The notes under the pieces were generated by a model. It saw only the letters and a list, made by a program, of their open reading frames with translations, was not told the origin of the DNA and ran no database searches. Source: CAZPBC01 sp964584775 (lineage in GTDB: Bacteria > Chlamydiota > Chlamydiia > Chlamydiales > SLFE01). Taken from it: a DNA stretch of 13,716 nucleotides. The stretch spans positions 1 through 13,716 of the forward strand of contig CAZPBC010000049.1 in NCBI GenBank assembly GCA_964584775.1, written 5' to 3'. Shown piece after piece: positions 7,415 to 13,716 of this stretch (position 1 is the first letter of the stretch; each line of letters begins with the position of its first letter). Made by a program: the position numbers and the translations under genes.

Positions 7415-7437
7415 AATAGTCTCCTCATTTTGGTCAG

Positions 7438-9903
7438 TTAAAAGTTTCCTCCTAGAGAGAAGAAGAAGCGTTTGTAATCATCTTTGTTCTCCGGCGAGAC
7501 ATTGATCGGGTACCCGATACCTAGAATCAGTGGAGGGGAATTAGGAATCACATTAGCACGTAGGCCAATCCCTGTCGAGGTTTGGAACTGTCCCCAGGCA
7601 AAAGTTTCACTGGAGATGGCTCCCATGTCAAAGAAGAGGAAAGGTTCTAGAGTGCAGTTGAGGCGGTAGAGCCACTCCACAGAGAGGAGCTGCATCGAGA
7701 TTCCTCCAGTAGGATCGTTGGTATCTCCAAACTTTGGTCCGAGGGAGTAGTCTCTAAATCCACGGACAGAGTTGATCCCTCCGAGGAAGATCCTCTCATC
7801 TAGCGGGACGTCACGGAAGGAGGTTCCAAGTGTGGGGAAGATGAACTTTGCATCTCCGCGAAACTTGAGGACTCCTCTTTTCCATGTAGGGACATAGTAG
7901 GTGTTCGTTGAGGCAATCGAAAGGAAGTTGTGATCGCCTCCGATTCCAGCAAACTCTCCCTTGAGGTCGAGGCGGAGCCCCCGTGAGGGGCAGACAGGGT
8001 GGTTCGTGGAGTCATAAGACATGAAAAGGCCTGCCGCAGAGATGAGCCCTGCATTCTTGGCTTGGTCTAGTAGTTGTACAGGAATACACCAAGGGTCGTC
8101 ATCGTAGGGACGGCCTGAATCCTTATCACCCTGACTCACATCGTTGTCGACATAGATCAAGTCATCGTTTGGTTCGTCAATAGCCTGAGTGGTTTCAGGC
8201 CTTTCTCCACAGTCCTTGGTGATCTTGACGTTCGAGTTACTGATCCGGTAGTGCCAACCCGCTCTCAAGTAGCAGTTCAGTGGGTATTTGGCGTGGAAAG
8301 CCACTCTCCACGAGTCGAGCTCATAGTCGTTCGAAACATAACCGATGGTGTTGCGGCTCACATCAAAGCCGATGATCCATGGGGTATCGTTAAAGTAGGG
8401 CTTCGACCAAGAGAAGAGGTATTTCCGGCTATTCGCACCCAGTGCAAAAGAGAAATAAGCGTATTCACCGCCTCCGCGTAGTCCTTTTAGTCCATCATTC
8501 CATAGGTTGAACAGCCCATAGGCGTTGAAGTTTTTCTCACAGACAGAGAGGCCTCCAAAGACATTTTCGACCGAGCTGGCTCCGACAAAAGCGGAGAAGT
8601 TTCCAGTGGACGTTTCCACGACCTCGATGATGACATCACGGTAGTTGGAGCCGAAAAAGTTTTTGTCGTCGGCGCGTACAGCGTAGATGTTGACAGAGGA
8701 GAAGTAGCCAATGTTGCGGAGAAGCATCTCTGTCGCACGGAGTTTGTTCGTGTTGAAAATTTCTCCAGGGACAAGGTGACACTCATGTAAGATGACATTC
8801 GGCTGTGTGCACCAGTTTCCAAGAATTTTCACGAGACCGACACGGAACTGCTCACCCTCTTCAATGAAGAAGTTGACATGGTAGATCGGGCAGTCGGGGT
8901 CGAGGGTCGGCTCGAATTCGACTAGGGCATCGATGTATCCTTTTGAGCCGTAGAGATTTTTAATTTGGGTAACCGTTTCGTGGATGAGGTCAGGGGAGAA
9001 GGTGCAGCCCTCTTTGGTGAGCATGCAAGAGCGGATTTCCTCTTCAGTAAAGAGGCAGTTTCCTTCAATAGTGATGTCCCCAAAGTGATAACACTCTCCA
9101 CGATCAGCCGTGATAACGATGTAGATCCTGTCTCGTGCTGGGGCTTGAACAGCCTCAATGTTGACCCGAGCGTCTGCAAAACCTTTGTTTTGCAAATAGT
9201 TCACGATCACATACTCATCTTGGAGCATCGCTTCTTGGCTATAGATACCTGAGTCTGAGAGGAGGCTGTAGAAGAAGTTCCAAGGCTGGGTGACGAGCTT
9301 GTTCTCGAGTTCCACCTGCTCAGGTTTGCTAAAGCCACGAAACACGACCCGTTGGATTTTTCCTGAGCGTCCCTCATCAACGACGATGGAAATATCGACC
9401 TCGTTGGTCACCGGGTCGACCATGAGGTCATAGTCCACCGTTGCCTCGAAAAACCCCTTTTTGACGTAGTACTTCCTCACCTCAAAGATCGACTTGTTGA
9501 ATGCGGCGCGGTCGAAGATCGATCCAACTTGAACACCTAACTCTTTCTGGAGCTTGGCTGTCGAGAAGAATTCGTTTCCTGACCACTGGAAGGAGCGGAC
9601 GGTCGGTTTGATGGAGACTTTGAGAGTGATATAGAGGCGCCCTCCATAGGCTTCGACATGGGGCTCTACATCTTCATATTCACCAGCCAGTGCCTTTAGA
9701 TCATCATCGAAGTCGCTGAGAGAGAAGTTTTTGCCAACTCTCGTCTTCATCATGCTGCGGATGGAAGAGCCATCATTTCCCTTGCAGTTGACAAACTCAA
9801 CGTCAATCCGTTCCACCAGCTGCGTTTCGTAGCTGTCTACTTGGGCAAAAAGTGGAGCGAATAAGAGAAAAAAGCTGAGAAAAAAGAGTTGGAAACGGCG
9901 CAT
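7438..9903 (-). CDS. bamA: Outer-membrane protein assembly factor BamA (Omp85)
   Basis: This 821-residue BamA is the essential insertase that folds beta-barrel proteins into the outer membrane. A signal peptide (about 1-20, phenylalanine- and leucine-rich after MRR) is followed by five POTRA domains (about 27-100, 101-183, 184-268, 270-350, 351-430) and a 16-strand barrel (about 430-821). The conserved lid motif VRGF is at 713-716, and the chain ends in aromatic Phe as required for barrel recognition. The barrel has an acidic insertion with cysteines near residues 580-640 that is probably an external loop. The mature protein has 14 cysteines, far more than E. coli BamA. No good Shine-Dalgarno precedes ATG 9903. 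It is probably the first gene of bamA-skp-lpxD. Confidence 0.95.
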   Translation of the reverse strand: MRRFQLFFLSFFLLFAPLFAQVDSYETQLVERIDVEFVNCKGNDGSSIRSMMKTRVGKNFSLSDFDDDLKALAGEYEDVEPHVEAYGGRLYITLKVSIKPTVRSFQWSGNEFFSTAKLQKELGVQVGSIFDRAAFNKSIFEVRKYYVKKGFFEATVDYDLMVDPVTNEVDISIVVDEGRSGKIQRVVFRGFSKPEQVELENKLVTQPWNFFYSLLSDSGIYSQEAMLQDEYVIVNYLQNKGFADARVNIEAVQAPARDRIYIVITADRGECYHFGDITIEGNCLFTEEEIRSCMLTKEGCTFSPDLIHETVTQIKNLYGSKGYIDALVEFEPTLDPDCPIYHVNFFIEEGEQFRVGLVKILGNWCTQPNVILHECHLVPGEIFNTNKLRATEMLLRNIGYFSSVNIYAVRADDKNFFGSNYRDVIIEVVETSTGNFSAFVGASSVENVFGGLSVCEKNFNAYGLFNLWNDGLKGLRGGGEYAYFSFALGANSRKYLFSWSKPYFNDTPWIIGFDVSRNTIGYVSNDYELDSWRVAFHAKYPLNCYLRAGWHYRISNSNVKITKDCGERPETTQAIDEPNDDLIYVDNDVSQGDKDSGRPYDDDPWCIPVQLLDQAKNAGLISAAGLFMSYDSTNHPVCPSRGLRLDLKGEFAGIGGDHNFLSIASTNTYYVPTWKRGVLKFRGDAKFIFPTLGTSFRDVPLDERIFLGGINSVRGFRDYSLGPKFGDTNDPTGGISMQLLSVEWLYRLNCTLEPFLFFDMGAISSETFAWGQFQTSTGIGLRANVIPNSPPLILGIGYPINVSPENKDDYKRFFFSLGGNF

Positions 9904-9918
9904 TATTATGACTGGGTT

Positions 9919-9947
9919 CTAATATAATGAGTTTATTGAGTGTTCAA
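9919..9947 (-). promoter_or_regulatory. Candidate bamA promoter
   Basis: On the minus strand, TTGAAC (9947-9942) is followed by TATTAG after 17 bases (9924-9919), or by the overlapping TATATT after 15 (9926-9921). It lies in the 99-base gap between recR and bamA. I saw no intrinsic terminator for recR in this gap, so bamA may also receive recR transcripts. Confidence 0.35.
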
Positions 9948-10002
9948 TGATAAATCTTCAGCGCAATATTTGCAATTTTAGAAAGAGGATTAGCTATCCG
10001 AG

Positions 10003-10596
10003 TTAGTGGCGGCCTTGAAAGGCTCGAGCGAGGGTCCCCCCGTCAACAAAGTCGAGAGCGCTTCCCATCGGGATTCCAAAAGCAAGTCGGGAGACAGCCA
10101 CGGAGCAGTTTTCGAGCTCTTTTCTTAAGAAAAGGGCAGTTGCATCCCCTTCAAGGGTAGAGTCGATGGCTAGCACGACCTCTTGGATTGGCTCGTTTTC
10201 GAGCCTTTCCTTCAGGGATTCGAGGTGGAGTTTTTCGGGTCCAATCCCATCGAGAGGGGAGAGGAGCCCGCCAAGGACATGGTAAACCCCATGGAATTCA
10301 CGCGTATTTTCTATAGTAAAAACATCTTTATAGTGTGCGACAATGCAGAGGAGGTGGGGGTTTCTTCGGCTATTTTCACAAAATTGACATCCCTGATCTC
10401 CCTCAAGAGCACCGCAGGTCTCACAGATGGTGAGTTCTTTTTTGAGGGAGGTGAGAAGAGCTCCGAGGGCATTCAGGTCCTCCTCAGACCAGTCGATCAG
10501 GTGGAACGCAAAACGTTCTGCACTCCTTGCCCCGACACTGGGAAGCTTCTTCAGCTTGAGAATGAGTTCTTCTAAATAGGTAGGATATTCCATCAT
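10003..10596 (-). CDS. recR: Recombination mediator protein RecR
   Basis: This 197-residue RecR works with RecF/RecO to load RecA on gapped DNA during recombinational repair. An N-terminal helix-hairpin-helix is visible as KKLPSVGARSAERFAFHL. It is followed by a four-cysteine zinc finger (C58, C61, C70, C73, counted from the first Met) and a TOPRIM domain with EVVLAIDSTLEGDATALFL. The C-terminal segment ends in the usual Ala-Arg-Ala-x-x-Gly-Arg pattern. Length is typical. Two adjacent ATG codons (10596 and 10593) are both possible starts, and neither has a good Shine-Dalgarno. It is divergent from fabH across a gap of about 50 bases and lies upstream of bamA on the same strand. Confidence 0.95.
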   Translation of the reverse strand: MMEYPTYLEELILKLKKLPSVGARSAERFAFHLIDWSEEDLNALGALLTSLKKELTICETCGALEGDQGCQFCENSRRNPHLLCIVAHYKDVFTIENTREFHGVYHVLGGLLSPLDGIGPEKLHLESLKERLENEPIQEVVLAIDSTLEGDATALFLRKELENCSVAVSRLAFGIPMGSALDFVDGGTLARAFQGRH

Positions 10597-10648
10597 AGGC
10601 CGCCATTATAGGCAGATAATCGTATTTGTGGTAAAATTGTTGATTGAA
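10597..10648. promoter_or_regulatory. Divergent recR/fabH intergenic region with candidate -10 elements
   Basis: This 52-base AT-rich spacer must hold the promoters for both directions unless they lie in the genes. On the minus strand a perfect TATAAT (10610-10605) sits so close to the recR start that the transcript would be nearly leaderless. On the plus strand TAAAAT (10632-10637) is a weak -10 candidate for fabH. No convincing -35 box is seen for either. Confidence 0.3.
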
Positions 10649-11644
10649 ATGACAAAAAAAGCACGAATTACAGGCTTAGGCTCCTATCTTCCACAAAAAA
10701 TTTTGAGTAACCACGATCTGGAAAAGATGGTAGATACCAATGATGAGTGGATTGTTACCCGCACGGGGATCTCTGAGCGAAGGATCGCAGCTGACGAGCA
10801 AGCGAGTTCTGATCTTGCGATCGAAGCTGCGAAAAAAGCCCTTCAAGCGGCAAAGATCGAACCGGAGTCGGTCGACCTCATTCTTGTTGCCACAATGACT
10901 CCTGACCATCTCTGCCCTTCCACAGCGGCGATTGTTCAGTCTAAGCTGGGTGCTGTCAATGCCACGGCCTTCGATATTTCTGCTGCATGCAGCGGCTACC
11001 TTTTTGCCCTCTCTACTGCAAAAGCCTTTGTTGAGTCGGGGAGGTATCAAACGGTGTTGCTCGTGGGAGCTGAGAAGATGTCCTCTTTTCTTGATTTCAC
11101 TGACCGCACTTCCTGCATTCTTTTTGGGGATGGAGCAACGGCTGCGGTGATTCAGTCTGAGGGAGAGGGGCTTCTGATTGGGGATGTGCATCTCGGTTCG
11201 GACGGCTCTCTCGAAGAGCTCATCAAAATCCCCGCCGGAGGAGCCCGTGCGCCTGCTTCTAATAAGACTGTAGAGGCGAGAGAGCACTTTGTTCAAGTCA
11301 AGGGGCGCGAGACTTACAAACACGCCGTCCGCAGAATGTGCCAAGTCTCCAGACACTGTCTCGAAGAAGCGAACCTCTCTTTGTCTGATATCTCCTATCT
11401 TGTCGCTCACCAAGCGAATGCACGTATCATTGATGCAGTCGCGGATGAGATGGGAATCCCCGAAGAAAAAGTCTACAAAACGATCCACAAGTATGGGAAC
11501 ACCTCAGCAGCGAGTGTGGGAATCACTCTCGATGAGCTGCTCCAAGAAAAAAATCCTGAGGAACCCCTCCTACTCGTCGCGTTTGGTGGCGGATTGACAT
11601 GGGGGGGAGCCCTGTTACACCCAATACATCAAGAGGAGACTTAA
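10649..11644 (+). CDS. fabH: Beta-ketoacyl-ACP synthase III
   Basis: This 331-residue FabH condenses acetyl-CoA with malonyl-ACP to start type II fatty-acid synthesis in the cytosol. The thiolase-fold catalytic triad is complete: C114 in AACSGY, H254 in AHQANARI and N284 in KYGNTSAAS. Other family signatures are TNDEWIVTRTGISERR, LFGDGATA and the C-terminal FGGGLTWGGALL. The frame is open from a GTG at 10628, but ATG 10649 is preferred because MTKKARITGLGSYLP matches the usual N-terminus. No strong Shine-Dalgarno precedes either. It heads the fabH-fabD-fabG-acpP operon, with only 4 bases before fabD, and would consume the acetyl-CoA made by the pdh products encoded nearby. Confidence 0.95.
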   Translation: MTKKARITGLGSYLPQKILSNHDLEKMVDTNDEWIVTRTGISERRIAADEQASSDLAIEAAKKALQAAKIEPESVDLILVATMTPDHLCPSTAAIVQSKLGAVNATAFDISAACSGYLFALSTAKAFVESGRYQTVLLVGAEKMSSFLDFTDRTSCILFGDGATAAVIQSEGEGLLIGDVHLGSDGSLEELIKIPAGGARAPASNKTVEAREHFVQVKGRETYKHAVRRMCQVSRHCLEEANLSLSDISYLVAHQANARIIDAVADEMGIPEEKVYKTIHKYGNTSAASVGITLDELLQEKNPEEPLLLVAFGGGLTWGGALLHPIHQEET

Positions 11645-11646
11645 GA
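11637..11646 (+). repeat. 10-bp direct repeat AGACTTAAGA, copy 1 (fabH/fabD junction)
   Basis: AGACTTAAGA spans the fabH stop codon and recurs at 12606-12615 between fabD and fabG, so the two copies bracket fabD. The core CTTAAG is a palindrome that also occurs elsewhere in the window, so chance is possible. Confidence 0.4.
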
Positions 11647-11648
11647 CG

Positions 11649-12590
11649 ATGAGTTTAGCCTGTTTCTTTCCAGGTCAAGGCGCCCAATACGTAGGCATGG
11701 GAAAAGATTTTTGGGATGAATTTGCCATCGTGCGTGAGTATTTTGAACAGGCGGATGATCTGCTCCAGATGACACTTTCTAAAGTGATCTTTGAAGGTCC
11801 TGAGGAGGCTTTGACACGAACAGATATGAGCCAACTAGCGATCTTCGTGACGAGTACAGCGCTCTACGCCGTTCTCGAGCGTGAGCTTGGCCTTCAGCCT
11901 GTCCTTTTTGCAGGATTGAGTTTAGGGGAATACAGTGTCCTCTTTGCCTCTAAAAAAATCGGTTTTGAAGAGTGCCTCCACCTCGTAAAAAAGCGAGGAG
12001 AGTTCATGAGTCATGCCTGTGATGAGACGCAAGGGGGGATGGCAGTCCTTCTTGGTCTTGAGGGGGATGTTGTTGAAGAGAAAGTGCGTGAGTTGGACCT
12101 ACCTAAAGACCTTTGGGTCGCGAACTTTAACTGCCCTGGACAAGTGGTTGTGTCGGGAACTCTCAAAGGGATTGAGGCCGTTCAACAAGCTGCCCCCTCT
12201 TGGGGAGCCAAGCGCGTGATTCCTTTGAAAGTTCATGGTGCTTTCCATAGCGGCCTGATGGAGTCTGCTGAAACGCGGCTGAAATACTACATTGATCAAG
12301 TTTCCTTGAAGAACAGCTCTTTCCGGCTTTTTGCAAATGTCACTGGTGAAGAGGTGACCTCTCATGATGAGATCCGTAGATCACTCACTGCTCAGGTCAC
12401 ACACCCGGTGCGTTTTGAAAGCTGCATCCGAGAGATGGTGGCTGCTGGAGCTGCGACTGCATTCGAAGTGGGTCCAGGAAAGACGCTAGGTGGAATGATT
12501 AAGAAGGGTGGTTTACCCGAGGTTTTAAGTTTAAATACGGTTGAAGATCTTAAGAAGTTTGAAAAGGAAAAGGTGAGCTATGGTTTTTGA
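11649..12590 (+). CDS. fabD: Malonyl-CoA:ACP transacylase
   Basis: This 313-residue FabD moves the malonyl group from CoA to ACP, supplying the extender unit for FabH and other synthases. Family features are the N-terminal FFPGQGAQYVGMG, the nucleophile S91 in GLSLGEYS, carboxylate-binding R116 in KKRGEFM, the catalytic H200 in VHGAFHSGLM, and EVGPGKTL near the C-terminus. Length is typical. An AGAGGAG at the end of fabH serves as the ribosome-binding site, about a dozen bases from ATG 11649. The usual T-x-x-Q-P-A segment reads TDMSQLA, a mild change. A 10-base repeat lies immediately outside both ends of the gene. Confidence 0.95.
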   Translation: MSLACFFPGQGAQYVGMGKDFWDEFAIVREYFEQADDLLQMTLSKVIFEGPEEALTRTDMSQLAIFVTSTALYAVLERELGLQPVLFAGLSLGEYSVLFASKKIGFEECLHLVKKRGEFMSHACDETQGGMAVLLGLEGDVVEEKVRELDLPKDLWVANFNCPGQVVVSGTLKGIEAVQQAAPSWGAKRVIPLKVHGAFHSGLMESAETRLKYYIDQVSLKNSSFRLFANVTGEEVTSHDEIRRSLTAQVTHPVRFESCIREMVAAGAATAFEVGPGKTLGGMIKKGGLPEVLSLNTVEDLKKFEKEKVSYGF

Positions 12591-12617
12591 GGGAAGCATT
12601 CCCCAAGACTTAAGATC
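12546..12617 (+). repeat. Nested inverted repeats around the fabD stop; contains copy 2 of AGACTTAAGA
   Basis: GATCTTAAG (12546-12554, inside fabD) is the exact reverse complement of CTTAAGATC (12609-12617). Between them is a small hairpin GGGAA-GCA-TTCCC (12591-12603) that starts right after the fabD stop. The second AGACTTAAGA is at 12606-12615. Without a T-run this is not a terminator. It could be an RNA structure or processing site in the 52-base fabD-fabG gap, or chance. Confidence 0.4.
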
Positions 12618-12642
12618 CCTGTTTCCAAAAGGAGAGAGTTGA

Positions 12643-13386
12643 ATGGAGTCCCTCTTAAAGGACCAGGTTGCCCTTGTAACAGGAGGAACAGCTGGGATTG
12701 GAAAAGCGATTGCAAAGCGTTTTTTAGAAGCTGGTGCTGCAGTCACGATTGTGGGTCGCAATCCCACACGCGGGGAAGAGGCACTGGAAGAGCTCTCTCA
12801 GGTTTCTTCAAAGTGTGACTTTATTCAAGCGGATGTCTCTAGCCCTGAAGAGGCGGACCGTGTTGTAAAGAAAGTTCTTGAAAAAGAGGGGAAGCTCGAT
12901 GTCCTGGTGAACAACGCAGGTGTGACAAGAGACAACCTCCTTCTCAAGATGAGCCCTGAGGATTGGGACGCCGTCTTGGATATTAATGTAAAATCGTGCT
13001 ATGGTCTTTGCAAAGCTTCCACAAAACCCATGATGCGAGCGAGACGTGGAAAGGTCATTAACATGAGCTCGGTCGTCGGATTGAATGGAAATCCTGGTCA
13101 AACCAACTACGCAGCCTCGAAAGCTGCGATCATTGGATTTACGAAGGCGATGGCCAAAGAGCTTGCCTCAAGAAACATCCAGGTCAACTGTATTGCCCCT
13201 GGTTTTATTGAGACGCAAATGACTGGACAGCTGAGTGACCAACAGAAGGAAGCGATATTGAAAGAGATTCCGATGGGACGGATTGGAGACCCTGAGGAAG
13301 TGGCGAATGTCGCCCTGTTTTTAGCATCCCACCTTTCCGACTATGTGACGGCTCAGGTTGTGACTGTCGATGGTGGATATATTTAA
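12643..13386 (+). CDS. fabG: 3-oxoacyl-ACP reductase
   Basis: This 247-residue short-chain dehydrogenase is the NADPH-dependent beta-ketoacyl-ACP reductase of fatty-acid elongation. The Rossmann nucleotide-binding motif TGGTAGIG is at 13-20 and NNAG at 90-93. The catalytic tetrad is N115, S143, Y156 and K160 (in MSSVVG and YAASK). The C-terminal VDGGY is typical, as is the length. The RNPTR stretch (39-43) after beta-strand 2 fits NADPH preference. GGAGAG at 12631-12636 places the start at 12643. The gene lies in a fab operon directly before acpP, which supports FabG over other short-chain dehydrogenases. Confidence 0.95.
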   Translation: MESLLKDQVALVTGGTAGIGKAIAKRFLEAGAAVTIVGRNPTRGEEALEELSQVSSKCDFIQADVSSPEEADRVVKKVLEKEGKLDVLVNNAGVTRDNLLLKMSPEDWDAVLDINVKSCYGLCKASTKPMMRARRGKVINMSSVVGLNGNPGQTNYAASKAAIIGFTKAMAKELASRNIQVNCIAPGFIETQMTGQLSDQQKEAILKEIPMGRIGDPEEVANVALFLASHLSDYVTAQVVTVDGGYI

Positions 13387-13412
13387 CAATAACTGTAACC
13401 CGAAGAGGTAAT

Positions 13413-13658
13413 ATGTCATTAGAGCGAGAAGTCATTGAAATTGTCGTCGAGCAGCTCGGTGTCGATGAGAGTCAGGTGACCCCTGATGTCTCCTTTATTG
13501 AGGATCTAAACGCCGATTCTCTCGATTTAACAGAGCTAATCATGACTTTTGAAGAGCGCTTTGGCTGCCAGATTCCTGACGAAGATGCGGAGAAGATCCG
13601 CACAGTTGGGGATGCGATCAAGTACATTGAGAAGGTGCAAGCAAAGCAACCGAGTTAA
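13413..13658 (+). CDS. acpP: Acyl carrier protein
   Basis: This 81-residue acidic acyl carrier protein carries growing acyl chains on a phosphopantetheine arm. The arm attaches to S36 in DLNADSLDLTE, where the usual form is DLGADSLDTVE. The four-helix pattern, GVDESQVTPDVSF loop and IPDEDAEKIRTVGDAI helix are typical. GAAGAGG just upstream sets ATG 13413. As last gene of the operon it serves FabD, FabH and FabG, and also LpxD, which takes hydroxyacyl-ACP. A terminator follows directly. Confidence 0.96.
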   Translation: MSLEREVIEIVVEQLGVDESQVTPDVSFIEDLNADSLDLTELIMTFEERFGCQIPDEDAEKIRTVGDAIKYIEKVQAKQPS

Positions 13659-13686
13659 GTTAGTTCCTAACTCACTCAAATCCAAT

Positions 13687-13716
13687 AAAAACGGGCCCTT
13701 TCGGTCCGTTTTTTTT
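13687..13716 (+). terminator. Rho-independent terminator of the fab operon
   Basis: ACGGGCC (13691-13697) pairs with GGTCCGT (13703-13709), with one G-T wobble and a CTTTC loop. The stem can extend through flanking A/T bases (13687-13690 with 13710-13713). The T-run continues to the window end. It lies about 30 bases past the acpP stop. Confidence 0.92.

Noticed and set aside
9963..9973. Small dyad GCAA-ATA-TTGC (minus-strand reading) after the recR stop
   Set aside because: A four-base-pair, AT-rich stem with no T-run cannot be supported as a terminator.
10628..10648. GTG start for fabH at 10628
   Set aside because: It adds seven residues not seen in the family. ATG 10649 matches the conserved FabH N-terminus.
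10676..11488. 270-codon open frame on the minus strand opposite fabH
   Set aside because: It is a shadow of the strongly supported fabH frame. The translation is Arg/Ser/Cys-rich with no recognisable domain and no ribosome-binding site.
1..13716. Search for defence systems, CRISPR arrays, insertion sequences, tRNAs or phage genes
   Set aside because: All space is filled by recognisable housekeeping genes plus one unknown. No regular repeat array, transposase motif or cloverleaf was seen in the short gaps.

Overview
The window looks like a chromosomal housekeeping segment from a member of the Chlamydiota, most likely an environmental 'chlamydia-like' lineage rather than Chlamydia itself. The main reason is gene order. 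From memory, Chlamydia trachomatis carries acpP-fabG-fabD-fabH, recR, omp85(bamA)-ompH(skp)-lpxD, a hypothetical gene and pdhA-pdhB-pdhC side by side (about CT236 to CT247). The same genes sit together here. Base composition looks close to 50% G+C by eye, higher than in C. trachomatis, and two genes (an exported GH3 hydrolase and a membrane protein) are extra or unfamiliar. I see no mobile element, tRNA, rRNA or CRISPR, and no gene-free stretch longer than about 100 bases.

Layout from left to right: (1) 1-378 is the 3' end of a yggS-type PLP-binding protein gene. (2) 423-4992 is a tightly packed plus-strand operon, pdhA-pdhB-pdhC (pyruvate dehydrogenase E1 alpha, E1 beta and E2), followed by a GH3/NagZ-like gene whose start codon overlaps the pdhC stop. 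(3) 5071-5796 is a plus-strand gene for an unrecognised protein with three hydrophobic segments. Its stop overlaps the stop of convergent lpxD. (4) 5793-9903 is the minus-strand envelope operon bamA-skp-lpxD, with recR upstream on the same strand (10003-10596). (5) 10649-13658 is the plus-strand fatty-acid operon fabH-fabD-fabG-acpP, divergent from recR and ending in a clear intrinsic terminator at 13687-13716.

The genes form one connected metabolic picture. Pyruvate dehydrogenase makes acetyl-CoA. FabD, FabH, FabG and ACP turn acetyl/malonyl units into acyl-ACP. LpxD uses hydroxyacyl-ACP to build lipid A. Skp and BamA deliver and fold outer-membrane proteins into the resulting membrane. The GH3 enzyme probably acts on peptidoglycan-type amino sugars outside the cytoplasm.

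I did not find a convincing novel defence or mobile system. The points most worth a second look are the Inc-like hydrophobic layout of the 5071-5796 product, the exported GH3 enzyme coupled to pdhC, the cysteine-rich BamA, the substituted LpxD motif, and an apparent inversion of the pdh block relative to Chlamydia.
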